Position numbers and translations under genes: made by a program. Shown piece by piece: positions 1 to 6,734 of a stretch of DNA of 14,625 nucleotides. The stretch comes from Thermoplasmatota archaeon (GTDB taxonomy: Archaea > Thermoplasmatota > Thermoplasmata > Thermoplasmatales > GCA-001856825). Location: NCBI GenBank assembly GCA_023379555.1, contig JAMCQR010000053.1:1-14625 (forward strand). The letters are read 5' to 3'. Each line of letters opens with the position of its first letter. Positions within the stretch are counted from its first letter, which is position 1. Under the pieces are notes generated by a model, which was not told the origin of the DNA, searched no databases, and saw only the letters and a list, made by a program, of their open reading frames with translations.

Positions 1-1
1 C

Positions 2-625
2 TATTTCATATTCATATCGGCTGCCCTCCTGATGCTTACAAACATTTACCTTCACAGGCCGAGAAAAATGAGAATACCGGAAGTGAACAAGTTATCGATG
101 CTCCTCCTGTTCATCTCTATACTGGCTGTGGAGTTCGCAATTATCTATACAGGTATGATTTACAATCTTGCCGTTTTCGGGTTCAGTTCGTTCCTTACTC
201 TATTCTCAGGGTTCCTGCTAGGACAGTTGTTGAAAATAAACTGGAGGATGCCTGTCTACATCGTTATCCTGCCATTCGTGGTACAGACTGTCATGTTCGC
301 TCCTTCGTTTATAAGGGAGGCACTGACTTCTCCAAGTGTGTTCGAGCTTTATACCATCGCTGGTATGATCGCTGGCCTCCTGATCTCACTTTCGTTCAGA
401 AACAGAAACGTTCTTTCCAAGATTACCATCTTCGAGTTCGTGTTCTCCATGGAAACAATGATCGCTGCTGTACTTCTCTTCCTCTCTATTTTTTCTGTTT
501 CCATTTTCACGGGTTATTCGGAAATTGCAGTCGTAGACTTTTCGGTATTCATTCTTATTGTGAGCCTGCCTTTGATGTGGTTTTCAAACATCTATCTACT
601 CAGTGCGAGGACTTTTGGAGCCTAA
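2..625 (+). CDS. Polytopic membrane protein, 5' end outside the window (partial)
   Basis: Unrecognised integral membrane protein. The frame is open to the left edge, and the residues before the first Met (base 32) read as a hydrophobic helix (YFIFISAALLML), so the coding region most likely begins upstream and ATG 32 is internal. After Met32 there is a short basic loop (HRPRKMR), then about six hydrophobic segments with short polar connections, ending ..LLSARTFGA. No catalytic or ligand motif is visible and no family is assigned. The stop at 623-625 lies inside the 3' end of the opposing iron-sulfur protein gene, giving a tail-to-tail overlap of 30 bp. The function is unknown; a transporter or a membrane subunit is possible but not supported. 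Confidence is high that this is coding and low on everything else. Confidence 0.7.
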   Translation, partial: YFIFISAALLMLTNIYLHRPRKMRIPEVNKLSMLLLFISILAVEFAIIYTGMIYNLAVFGFSSFLTLFSGFLLGQLLKINWRMPVYIVILPFVVQTVMFAPSFIREALTSPSVFELYTIAGMIAGLLISLSFRNRNVLSKITIFEFVFSMETMIAAVLLFLSIFSVSIFTGYSEIAVVDFSVFILIVSLPLMWFSNIYLLSARTFGA

Positions 626-2545
626 CCTGTCCTTGACGACATTTCTGATATCGTAGAAGTGGATATTGTCATAGGGACAGGCTTCAATACAAGACCCAGC
701 ACCGACGCACTTCTGGCTCTTGAAGTATCCATTCTTAATGAACTGTGCAGGGAGATCGCCAAGACCAACTTCACACGCAGTCACGCAATCTTTGGTCGGG
801 CACTTAAGGCACACATTCGGGTCTACTGCCTTTATCTTGAATAACCCAAGTTTGCTGAAGAACCCGACGAAGGTTCCAGTAGTGCACCAGCCATATCTCC
901 TGCAGGGGCTCATGCCAACGAACGGAATTGATATGAAGAAAATGTACCACAGCATGTTCCATATTAGTAAAGAATAGAGAATTGCTGGATCGAAGGGAAG
1001 GTTGATCAGGTGGATTGAGATTGCAAAACTCGCTAAGGCGGACCCAAGCATGAACAACCAGCTACCTGCTGCTACCTTTTGGATCAATGGAGAATACTTG
1101 CTACCGATATTCTTCTTGCTTGTTCTCGATTTGTAATTCAGAGAGATCATTTCTTGACCCAAGGTTCCCCCGTACATCACCGCTGATGGACACAGTGTTC
1201 CACAGTAGGACCTTCTTCCGAACAGTAGTGCAAGTATAGCATAGACCAGATAAGAAAGTAGTAGAGGTAGTATCAGGGCCCCTCTGACAGATCCAAGTGC
1301 ACCTACATTAGCCCAGAGCGGTAAATTTCTCCACCCAAGTATGTAACTTGGCCCATAGAGAGTGTAAGTGAAATATGCGATAAGGGCAAATGAAAGATTT
1401 ATCCTCTTTTCCAACCATTTGATTCTCTTCATCCTGAAGACTACCAGAGCACCCATCTCTAACCCCATCAGCAGGAGGAACATCGGTGAAGCAGCAACAA
1501 TACCGATGAATGGAATTATGGACAGGTAAGCGCCACCTGTGAAGTGGAATCCCACTGCATAGGTGATAAGATTTGACAGCGATCCTAGTCCATTCCCACT
1601 TGTTGAGAACCAGCCAGCGGATATGTCTAGTGGAATGCTCATGATCAACTCGGCGACAAACGTTCCAGAGAGCAAAAAAAATAACCAGTACCTCCTCTCA
1701 ATCCATCCCTTTATCCTCTTGGTCCCTCTACCGCTGAAAACGTAGAAGAAGTAAAGACCCATACCAAGGAGAACAGAAAGTGCGTATGGGAGCCAATAAA
1801 TTTCATTCTTCTGTCCAAGTGCATAAAAGAGGAAAAAACCAACAGAATTCAGGACATAAACGACGATGGATATGTCTATCATTCTCTTCTTTTCTGATGT
1901 TATTCCGTTTTTTGAGTTTGAAACCTCTTCTAGAATTAGTATCATCCCTGCGACCATTATCAGAGCATTTGCTACAAGGAGTTCAACGTGAAAAGTGGAG
2001 AATAGCGCGGGCGACAGAACATCCATTGCTGCCAGGGCAACTAGCAAATATCGAATTGTCCCCTTTATCTTGAAGAAAAGTATGGAGGCCACCATTTCGA
2101 CTTCCATCGGCAACACGAAGTAGAAAGAATTGATTGTCTGTGGGAGCTCAATTAGAATATTGGCGTTCAGTCTGAACCCCAAGAGTTTCAAGACAAAGAA
2201 CGTCATCAGAATCTCATTCAATACGAAGAGTATGGGCAGTAGAAGTCTATTAACATCCGCCCGTGCCTTCCATTCCATAGAGTAAAAATAGAAGAGAACA
2301 ACCAGGAAAGAAATCATTGGAACCATGATGATGTTTATTGCGATTATTGAGTTCAGGAATCCATGGGGTTCACTCAAATACCAGCTTAGACCTATGAACA
2401 TGCTGGCCATCATCAGCAGCACAAAATAGAACAGGTACCGAACTTTTTTTGATGCTTTGCCAGTTGAAAAATAGTATTCAACGTAGATGATAATGCAAAT
2501 CATCAGCGCAATCGTCGAGTATGCTGCAATTTCTACGGCAAACAC
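596..2545 (-). CDS. Multi-spanning membrane protein with NapH-like/polyferredoxin Fe-S C-terminus
   Basis: Probable membrane electron-transfer protein of about 649 residues. Residues 1-440 hold ten or more hydrophobic helices with no recognised domain. The C-terminal third resembles NapH/CcoG-type proteins: CGTLCP (C448, C452), two further membrane segments, then C548 and C554 in a CxxxxxCTTG context. A soluble 2x[4Fe-4S] ferredoxin-like tail follows. Its first motif is CxxCxxxxCxxxC (C579, C582, C587, C591). Its second is CVGAGSCIEACP (C613, C619, C623), where the usual second Cys is Ala616. Such proteins usually pass electrons between the quinone pool and Fe-S carriers; the partner here is unknown, though Rieske/cytochrome b genes lie 1.7 kb away. 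Start: the longest frame begins at GTG 2554, but the TATA box centred near 2570 places transcription start at about 2545, where an in-frame GTG fits a leaderless mRNA. The 3' end overlaps the facing gene. The Fe-S assignment is firm; the role is inferred. Confidence 0.85.
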   Translation of the reverse strand: MFAVEIAAYSTIALMICIIIYVEYYFSTGKASKKVRYLFYFVLLMMASMFIGLSWYLSEPHGFLNSIIAINIIMVPMISFLVVLFYFYSMEWKARADVNRLLLPILFVLNEILMTFFVLKLLGFRLNANILIELPQTINSFYFVLPMEVEMVASILFFKIKGTIRYLLVALAAMDVLSPALFSTFHVELLVANALIMVAGMILILEEVSNSKNGITSEKKRMIDISIVVYVLNSVGFFLFYALGQKNEIYWLPYALSVLLGMGLYFFYVFSGRGTKRIKGWIERRYWLFFLLSGTFVAELIMSIPLDISAGWFSTSGNGLGSLSNLITYAVGFHFTGGAYLSIIPFIGIVAASPMFLLLMGLEMGALVVFRMKRIKWLEKRINLSFALIAYFTYTLYGPSYILGWRNLPLWANVGALGSVRGALILPLLLSYLVYAILALLFGRRSYCGTLCPSAVMYGGTLGQEMISLNYKSRTSKKNIGSKYSPLIQKVAAGSWLFMLGSALASFAISIHLINLPFDPAILYSLLIWNMLWYIFFISIPFVGMSPCRRYGWCTTGTFVGFFSKLGLFKIKAVDPNVCLKCPTKDCVTACEVGLGDLPAQFIKNGYFKSQKCVGAGSCIEACPYDNIHFYDIRNVVKDRLGSKSPRTE

Positions 2546-2566
2546 TACCTTCACGACTTAACGACC

Positions 2567-2573
2567 TATAAAA
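2567..2573 (-). promoter_or_regulatory. TATA box of the Fe-S membrane protein gene
   Basis: On the minus strand the box reads TTTTATA. Its centre is 16 nt from GTG 2554 but 25 nt from GTG 2545, so it supports the later start and a leaderless transcript. Confidence 0.5.
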
Positions 2574-2684
2574 GATTTCTGTCTTGAGAATCCAGAGATG
2601 TTGTTCAATTTCCTCAAGATTGAGATTAAAGTTTCTGTGAACACTCCTGTTCAATCTATCAAGTTAGAAGAAGGTTATGCGGAT

Positions 2685-3524
2685 CTAGATACGGTTCTTG
2701 ACGTTGCTATAGGACTCAATTTTGAGGAGATTTATTCCTGCGAGGTTCTTGGTCTCATTGAAGTACCGTACCAGGAAATGCTTCACCAGGAATGTGGGCA
2801 ATATCATCATCGAGTGAACTTCACCCCTCCCCCTCTTTTCAAAGTACCCGACCACTGGGATTCGATCCCTCAAAACGGAAAGAAGCAATGGCATTATTGG
2901 AGCATTTGAAACATCCATTCGGCTGACTTCCCCTGTCCCATCTAGACTGTAAGAGACTGCCCCTTTCGGATCAACAATCCCCTTCCACTCCAGAATGCGG
3001 TCACTGTCCCTCTCGTCCACATAACTGAATTCCACAACAGTCATTGGGGATCTAGTTTCCATCTCTTCATATTTAGCCCTGAGCCCTTCGGATTCCTCCA
3101 TCTTAACTATTTTGATGTCTTCGTTTATTGAAACGAGAAGCCTTACGAGTTCACCCACTCTCTGAATGTCTGACTTATGAAATCTAAAGTCCATCATCAC
3201 ATTCCCTTTCTGCGAGAATAATCCACCCAGCACAATTGTAGGAATGGAAGATATGTTCTTCCGAATGGGCACCAGCTCTGGCACTTCTACTCTCTGCTCA
3301 AGTAATACAAAATTTCCAAAGTGTATAGGATTGAAGTACTTGTAAATCTCATAATAATTTCTTAAAGATTCCTTTACAAAGAAGTCGTAGTAAAGTTCTT
3401 TTGCACTAAAATGCAAATCCATAGGTACTTGTTCATTCTCATCAGAGAAAGGCGGTCCAGACGTGCCCAGTGGAATCGAGAGATAAAGAGCCATTTCCAA
3501 CCCCCGATCTATGGTGTTTAACAT
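2685..3524 (-). CDS. Hypothetical soluble protein, 279 residues
   Basis: I do not recognise this protein. It has no signal peptide and no convincing membrane helix; composition is mixed alpha/beta with many charged residues. Visible features are an N-terminal stretch MALYLSIPLGTSGPP, an aromatic segment around residues 42-70 (YYDFF.., YYEIYKYF), an amphipathic helix near 120-150 rich in Glu and Lys, and a C-terminal basic segment (YFEKRGRGE near 228-236). There are no Cys pairs, Walker motif or recognisable helix-turn-helix. ATG 3524 is chosen because a TATA box sits 25-26 nt upstream; a second in-frame Met occurs at codon 11. It lies between the Fe-S membrane protein gene (gap about 140 bases, own TATA for that gene) and the CPBP-like gene (gap 57 bases). 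It may be a lineage-specific protein. Confidence is high for coding and nil for function. Confidence 0.8.
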   Translation of the reverse strand: MLNTIDRGLEMALYLSIPLGTSGPPFSDENEQVPMDLHFSAKELYYDFFVKESLRNYYEIYKYFNPIHFGNFVLLEQRVEVPELVPIRKNISSIPTIVLGGLFSQKGNVMMDFRFHKSDIQRVGELVRLLVSINEDIKIVKMEESEGLRAKYEEMETRSPMTVVEFSYVDERDSDRILEWKGIVDPKGAVSYSLDGTGEVSRMDVSNAPIMPLLLSVLRDRIPVVGYFEKRGRGEVHSMMILPTFLVKHFLVRYFNETKNLAGINLLKIESYSNVKNRI

Positions 3525-3545
3525 TCAATCAGAAAGGATTCAGTT

Positions 3546-3553
3546 TTATATAA
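3546..3553 (-). promoter_or_regulatory. TATA box of the 279-residue protein gene
   Basis: TTATATAA, a palindrome centred 25-26 nt upstream of ATG 3524, in the 57-base gap behind the CPBP-like gene. It suggests independent, leaderless transcription rather than read-through only. Confidence 0.6.
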
Positions 3554-3581
3554 TACGTTCTCTCTTTCGACAGGGAATTCA

Positions 3582-4199
3582 TCAGGTTGGAAGAAGGGTC
3601 GTAGCTATTCCGGGAAAATGTGCAAGCAGTGGAAACAGAGCCCAGATCACGTAGTGCAGTGTCACTGCAGGCAAGAAATTCTTCGAGAATTTTGTGAGGA
3701 GCCCGTAAACCATCCCCATCCCCAGAACCGAGGTCAATAGAAGAAGGTTGAAGGGGAAAGGATAAGCTGCTCCGTGGTCTGCGATAGCGTATTTCGAATA
3801 ATAGACCATGTAAATCAGAGCTTGTAAGAAAAGCGCAAAATAGGGAGACATATTCCGAAACAAGAGTCTTTGAATCAAATATCTAAAATTGAATTCTTCT
3901 ATTGTCACGGGCGTCAGGAATATTATTGGCAAGAATTTGGCCCAGCTAGGGTCCGTGATGTAATAAAAGATTATCAACAACAAGAAAGCAGAAACAAGGA
4001 TGGAGAATTGAACTATTGAAGTTTTGAAATCTTGATGCACTTCATTTCTGAAAAATACCAAACTCAGTGGTATTGAAAAGAGGCCTGCGGCTATGCTGAT
4101 ATAGTTCGCAAATTCGTTGTTAGAAAGAATGAACAAAAATCCAGCTATGAAAAAGATTAGGAAATCTGCGCCTAGCAAGGATTTTTTTATCCATTCCAT
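3582..4199 (-). CDS. CPBP-family intramembrane metalloprotease homologue, degenerate motifs
   Basis: Integral membrane protein of 205 residues with about six to seven helices, related to the CPBP (Abi/Rce1) family of glutamate-type intramembrane proteases. The hallmark EExxxR is present as E101-E102-FNF-R106, followed by the usual YLIQRLL. The second family motif, FxxxH, appears about 28 residues after R106 as Y130-MVY-Y134, without the His. The third, HxxxN, appears as H182-YVI-W186, keeping the His and losing the Asn. Catalysis may therefore be altered or lost. Family members cut prenylated or membrane-embedded substrates, or act in peptide maturation and immunity; no substrate is suggested here. 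ATG 4199 is 26 nt from a TATA box. It is transcribed divergently from the Rieske gene. The fold assignment is good; enzymatic activity is doubtful. Confidence 0.75.
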   Translation of the reverse strand: MEWIKKSLLGADFLIFFIAGFLFILSNNEFANYISIAAGLFSIPLSLVFFRNEVHQDFKTSIVQFSILVSAFLLLIIFYYITDPSWAKFLPIIFLTPVTIEEFNFRYLIQRLLFRNMSPYFALFLQALIYMVYYSKYAIADHGAAYPFPFNLLLLTSVLGMGMVYGLLTKFSKNFLPAVTLHYVIWALFPLLAHFPGIATTLLPT

Positions 4200-4221
4200 A
4201 TTACAATATATTATCCCTAAA

Positions 4222-4228
4222 ATTTATA
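4222..4228 (-). promoter_or_regulatory. TATA box of the CPBP-like gene
   Basis: TATAAAT on the minus strand, centred 26 nt from ATG 4199. It shares the 74-base divergent region with the Rieske promoter, so the two genes could be co-regulated. Confidence 0.6.
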
Positions 4229-4243
4229 GGTTTACTAAAAAGG

Positions 4244-4251
4244 TTAAAATA
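4244..4251 (+). promoter_or_regulatory. TATA-like box of the Rieske-cytochrome b operon
   Basis: TTAAAATA centred 26-27 nt upstream of ATG 4274, consistent with a leaderless transcript for the first gene of the operon. Confidence 0.5.
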
Positions 4252-4273
4252 GTATACTTGAATTTGACAGCGG

Positions 4274-5002
4274 ATGAATGAGGGGATCGATGAACCGAAG
4301 AGAAATTTTCTCAAGTTAATGGTCACTGCGTCGATCGTAGCCAGCGCCGGCTTATCTCTGGGAGTTGTTTTAAAGTCATTGACTCCGCCGCAAGCGGGTA
4401 TAACTAATTTTCCAAATCTGAAACTGGTAGATTCTAATGGGAATCCACTACTCGCTTCAAGCTTAAGTGTTAACAACCCCAGTGCCCTTCAATTCAACTA
4501 TCCGCTTCAGGGCACGCCAAACAATATAATTAATGTGGGTGATGCGAGTGGGGCTCCTATCAAAATCAGCGCCACTCAGGTCACAGTTCCTGCCGACGGC
4601 AGCAAGTATACTTCATATGCTGGAGTAGGGAAAGATGGATCGATTGTCGCTTATAGTGCCATTTGCCAACATCTCGGTTGTGTTTTCCCCGAGCTCAGAT
4701 TCTATCCAAACGGTGTTGAGAGCATAACTGTAGGGAGCAATTCCTATACTGGGGTATTTCACTGCCTGTGCCACGGCAGTACCTATGATCCTGCAAGCGG
4801 TGCCTCCGTATTGACTGGCCCGACAACACACCCCCTGCCAATGGTCAAGTTGGTTTGGGACTCAAGTACAGATGAACTATCGGTATCAAACATGGTTGGA
4901 CCGACAATTTACGGAAGGACTTCGGATCTACAGGGTGAGACTGCCATAAGCGGAACAACTACTGAAGTTACAAATCTTGGGAATCCCTTTACGGTGGTAT
5001 GA
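4274..5002 (+). CDS. Rieske [2Fe-2S] protein of a bc-type quinol-oxidising complex
   Basis: High-potential iron-sulfur subunit that takes an electron from quinol at the cytochrome b Qo site, on the outer face of the membrane. It has 242 residues. The N-terminus has a Tat-like signal anchor (KRNFLK at residues 9-14, with Lys-Arg in place of Arg-Arg, then a hydrophobic segment 15-33). The Rieske fold follows: C131-QH-LGC (ligands C131 and H133) and C164-LC-HGS (ligands C164 and H167). C136 and C166 are placed to form the usual disulfide. Residues 40-115 form a Rieske-fold N-terminal portion plus a family-specific stretch. The cytochrome b gene starts 9 bases after its stop, so they form an operon. 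No cytochrome c1 gene follows; the electron acceptor may be a copper protein or another carrier encoded elsewhere. ATG 4274 has a TATA-like box 26 nt upstream. The identity is secure. Confidence 0.95.
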   Translation: MNEGIDEPKRNFLKLMVTASIVASAGLSLGVVLKSLTPPQAGITNFPNLKLVDSNGNPLLASSLSVNNPSALQFNYPLQGTPNNIINVGDASGAPIKISATQVTVPADGSKYTSYAGVGKDGSIVAYSAICQHLGCVFPELRFYPNGVESITVGSNSYTGVFHCLCHGSTYDPASGASVLTGPTTHPLPMVKLVWDSSTDELSVSNMVGPTIYGRTSDLQGETAISGTTTEVTNLGNPFTVV

Positions 5003-5006
5003 GGAG
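5001..5006 (+). promoter_or_regulatory. Shine-Dalgarno site of cytochrome b
   Basis: GAGGAG overlapping the Rieske stop codon, 5 nt before ATG 5012. It fixes the cytochrome b start and suggests translational coupling. Confidence 0.75.
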
Positions 5007-5011
5007 TTCAA

Positions 5012-6658
5012 ATGACATCGATAAAAGAAAGAATAAATCGTGTTAGAAAGAATGTAAAAAGTCCAACAGACTGGTTGATGGACAGAACTCACATTGATAG
5101 ACTCCCCCTAAGGAAAACGCCCGACTACATGCGAACATGGGGAGGGAAATGGTACTGGACTGGTGCACTGATCACTATCGCGTTTGCCTACGAAGTTCTG
5201 ACGGGACTGGTTCTTCTCCTCTACTACAATCCGGCAGACCCATACGTTTCCACACAGTACGTACTAACCACTGTACCGTTCGGTAAACTCATTCTTGGTA
5301 CCCATCTGTATGGGGCCTATGCAATGATTGTTCTTGTTTACGTCCACATGTACCGGAACTATTTCGTTGGAGCGTATAAAAAACCAAGGGAATTGCAGTG
5401 GATTATTGGAGTGCTTCTGCTTGCTCTCACAATAGGTGCTGGATATTTCGGATATTCGCTCACGGGAGATGTCCTTTCCGTCGATGCCCAGGACGTTGGT
5501 AGAGGAATAGCGTCCCTTATTCCAGTGTTAGGACCTTGGCTCGCGTCTATTGGATTTGGAAATGGTACAACTACCAGCTTGTTTTCGAAGTTCTTGGGGT
5601 ACCACATCATCATGGCAGCTTTGATTGCACTTCTATTTGGATACCATTTCTACCTTGCAGAAGCGAATACTATGCTTCCATCTTCTAAGGCAAGCAAGTA
5701 TAAGGTCCCAGCCACAACTCCGGAAACACACGACATGAAGCCATGGTATCCATCTAACTTCCTTTATCTGATCGAACTCGGTCTGTTTACAATGGGTTTC
5801 ATTATACTGATCCCGAGTTTTGTGGGACTGTTCCCCAATGCTCCGATCCTCATATCCCCTTATCCTGGCCCTTCACCAACAAGTGCCTTGGCCGCTCTGA
5901 TACCTCCTTATCCCCCATGGTTCCTGCTTTTCTTGTACAAAGCACTGGACTTTGGAATGTTTCAGAACGTGATGGGTCCCCTCACGGCTTCTGTAATATT
6001 CGGGCTCTTGCCATTGATCTACTTCCTCTTGATCCCCTTCCTAGATAGAGGGAATTCTCTTCATCCTCTTCACAGACCGATCACGACTTCGCTGGGGATA
6101 ATAAGTATCGTCTACATGATAATATTCAGCATCTGGGGTGCGTTTTCACCGGGAGTTATCATACAACCGCTGGTAGTAGCGGAGGTTCTTCTTCCACCCC
6201 TTATAGTCACATTCGGGACCGTGATGGGAATTTCAAGACTATGGAAGAAAGGCAAATTGAAGATAGGAAACAAGTCATCTACCACATCTTTTCTGATATT
6301 CATTCTAGGGTTGGTGGTGACGGTGATTCTCACTGGTTATTCGTTTTCATACTTCGTGGCGCACACGTCTTTACTGTCTCTCGGCAAGTTGATTCTTACT
6401 GGAGGAGCCACAAGCTTTTTGGCTGTCGGTACTGCGAGAACCAGCTCCCAGCTTCCGGACCAGAAATTCAAGAAGATACCGACCGGAGCCTACATAGCGA
6501 TCGCGCTGTTGACTCTCATGTGTTGGGTGCTGCTCGGGATCTCATTAAAACTGAACCCAGTCACACAGGCGATGACGGTTGGAATGGCGCTCGGCACCGT
6601 TTTGATCTTCTCGGGGATTGTGCTTGCAATATACAGACGAGTCATATTTGGTGAGTAG
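5012..6658 (+). CDS. Cytochrome b, extended, with PPWF in place of PEWY
   Basis: Di-heme membrane subunit of the bc-type complex, forming the quinol oxidation and quinone reduction sites. It has 548 residues against roughly 380-430 for a common cytochrome b. Heme ligands are H98 and H112 in helix B and H198 and H212 in helix D; both pairs are 14 apart, as in bc1 rather than b6 (15 in the second pair). Flanking conserved pieces are visible: Y114-R..GAYKKPRE after helix B and GYSLTGDVLS (147-156) where GYxLPWxxxS is usual. The Qo motif PEWY is read as P301-P-W-F304, followed by LLFLYKAL, so the acidic residue is missing. After the normal eighth helix (about 393-411) come about four extra helices (424-544). 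The b6-like and subunit-IV-like halves are fused in one chain. It lies in an operon with the Rieske gene. The identity is secure. Confidence 0.95.
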   Translation: MTSIKERINRVRKNVKSPTDWLMDRTHIDRLPLRKTPDYMRTWGGKWYWTGALITIAFAYEVLTGLVLLLYYNPADPYVSTQYVLTTVPFGKLILGTHLYGAYAMIVLVYVHMYRNYFVGAYKKPRELQWIIGVLLLALTIGAGYFGYSLTGDVLSVDAQDVGRGIASLIPVLGPWLASIGFGNGTTTSLFSKFLGYHIIMAALIALLFGYHFYLAEANTMLPSSKASKYKVPATTPETHDMKPWYPSNFLYLIELGLFTMGFIILIPSFVGLFPNAPILISPYPGPSPTSALAALIPPYPPWFLLFLYKALDFGMFQNVMGPLTASVIFGLLPLIYFLLIPFLDRGNSLHPLHRPITTSLGIISIVYMIIFSIWGAFSPGVIIQPLVVAEVLLPPLIVTFGTVMGISRLWKKGKLKIGNKSSTTSFLIFILGLVVTVILTGYSFSYFVAHTSLLSLGKLILTGGATSFLAVGTARTSSQLPDQKFKKIPTGAYIAIALLTLMCWVLLGISLKLNPVTQAMTVGMALGTVLIFSGIVLAIYRRVIFGE

Positions 6659-6678
6659 CTACCAAGTGAATCATTCTT

Positions 6679-6693
6679 AATTTTTGAAATTTT
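6679..6693 (+). terminator. Possible T-rich terminator after cytochrome b
   Basis: Two T runs (TTTTT and TTTT) lie 20-35 bases past the cytochrome b stop with no stem-loop. Archaeal termination often uses such runs. They sit just before the next TATA-like box, so the signal could simply be AT-rich promoter sequence. Confidence 0.3.
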
Positions 6694-6699
6694 ATTATA
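6691..6699 (+). promoter_or_regulatory. Possible TATA box of the dehydrogenase gene
   Basis: TTTATTATA centred about 40 nt upstream of ATG 6735, which implies a leader of about 13 nt without a Shine-Dalgarno site. A weaker ATTTAG near 6707-6712 would instead fit a leaderless start. Confidence 0.4.
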
Positions 6700-6734
6700 G
6701 AAAATCATTTAGATTGCAATTCTCATAGCCTTCC

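Noticed and set aside
2555..2684. 130-base gap searched for a small RNA or leader
   Set aside because: Only the Fe-S gene promoter is visible; no box motifs or stable stem stands out.
4201..4476. 91-codon open frame on the minus strand, facing the Rieske gene
   Set aside because: It lies antisense to the N-terminal part of the Rieske gene and its promoter, and its translation has no domain-like pattern.
6241..6654. 137-codon open frame on plus within cytochrome b
   Set aside because: Shifted-frame shadow of the cytochrome b C-terminal helices; the translation is low in hydrophobic helices and has no family pattern.
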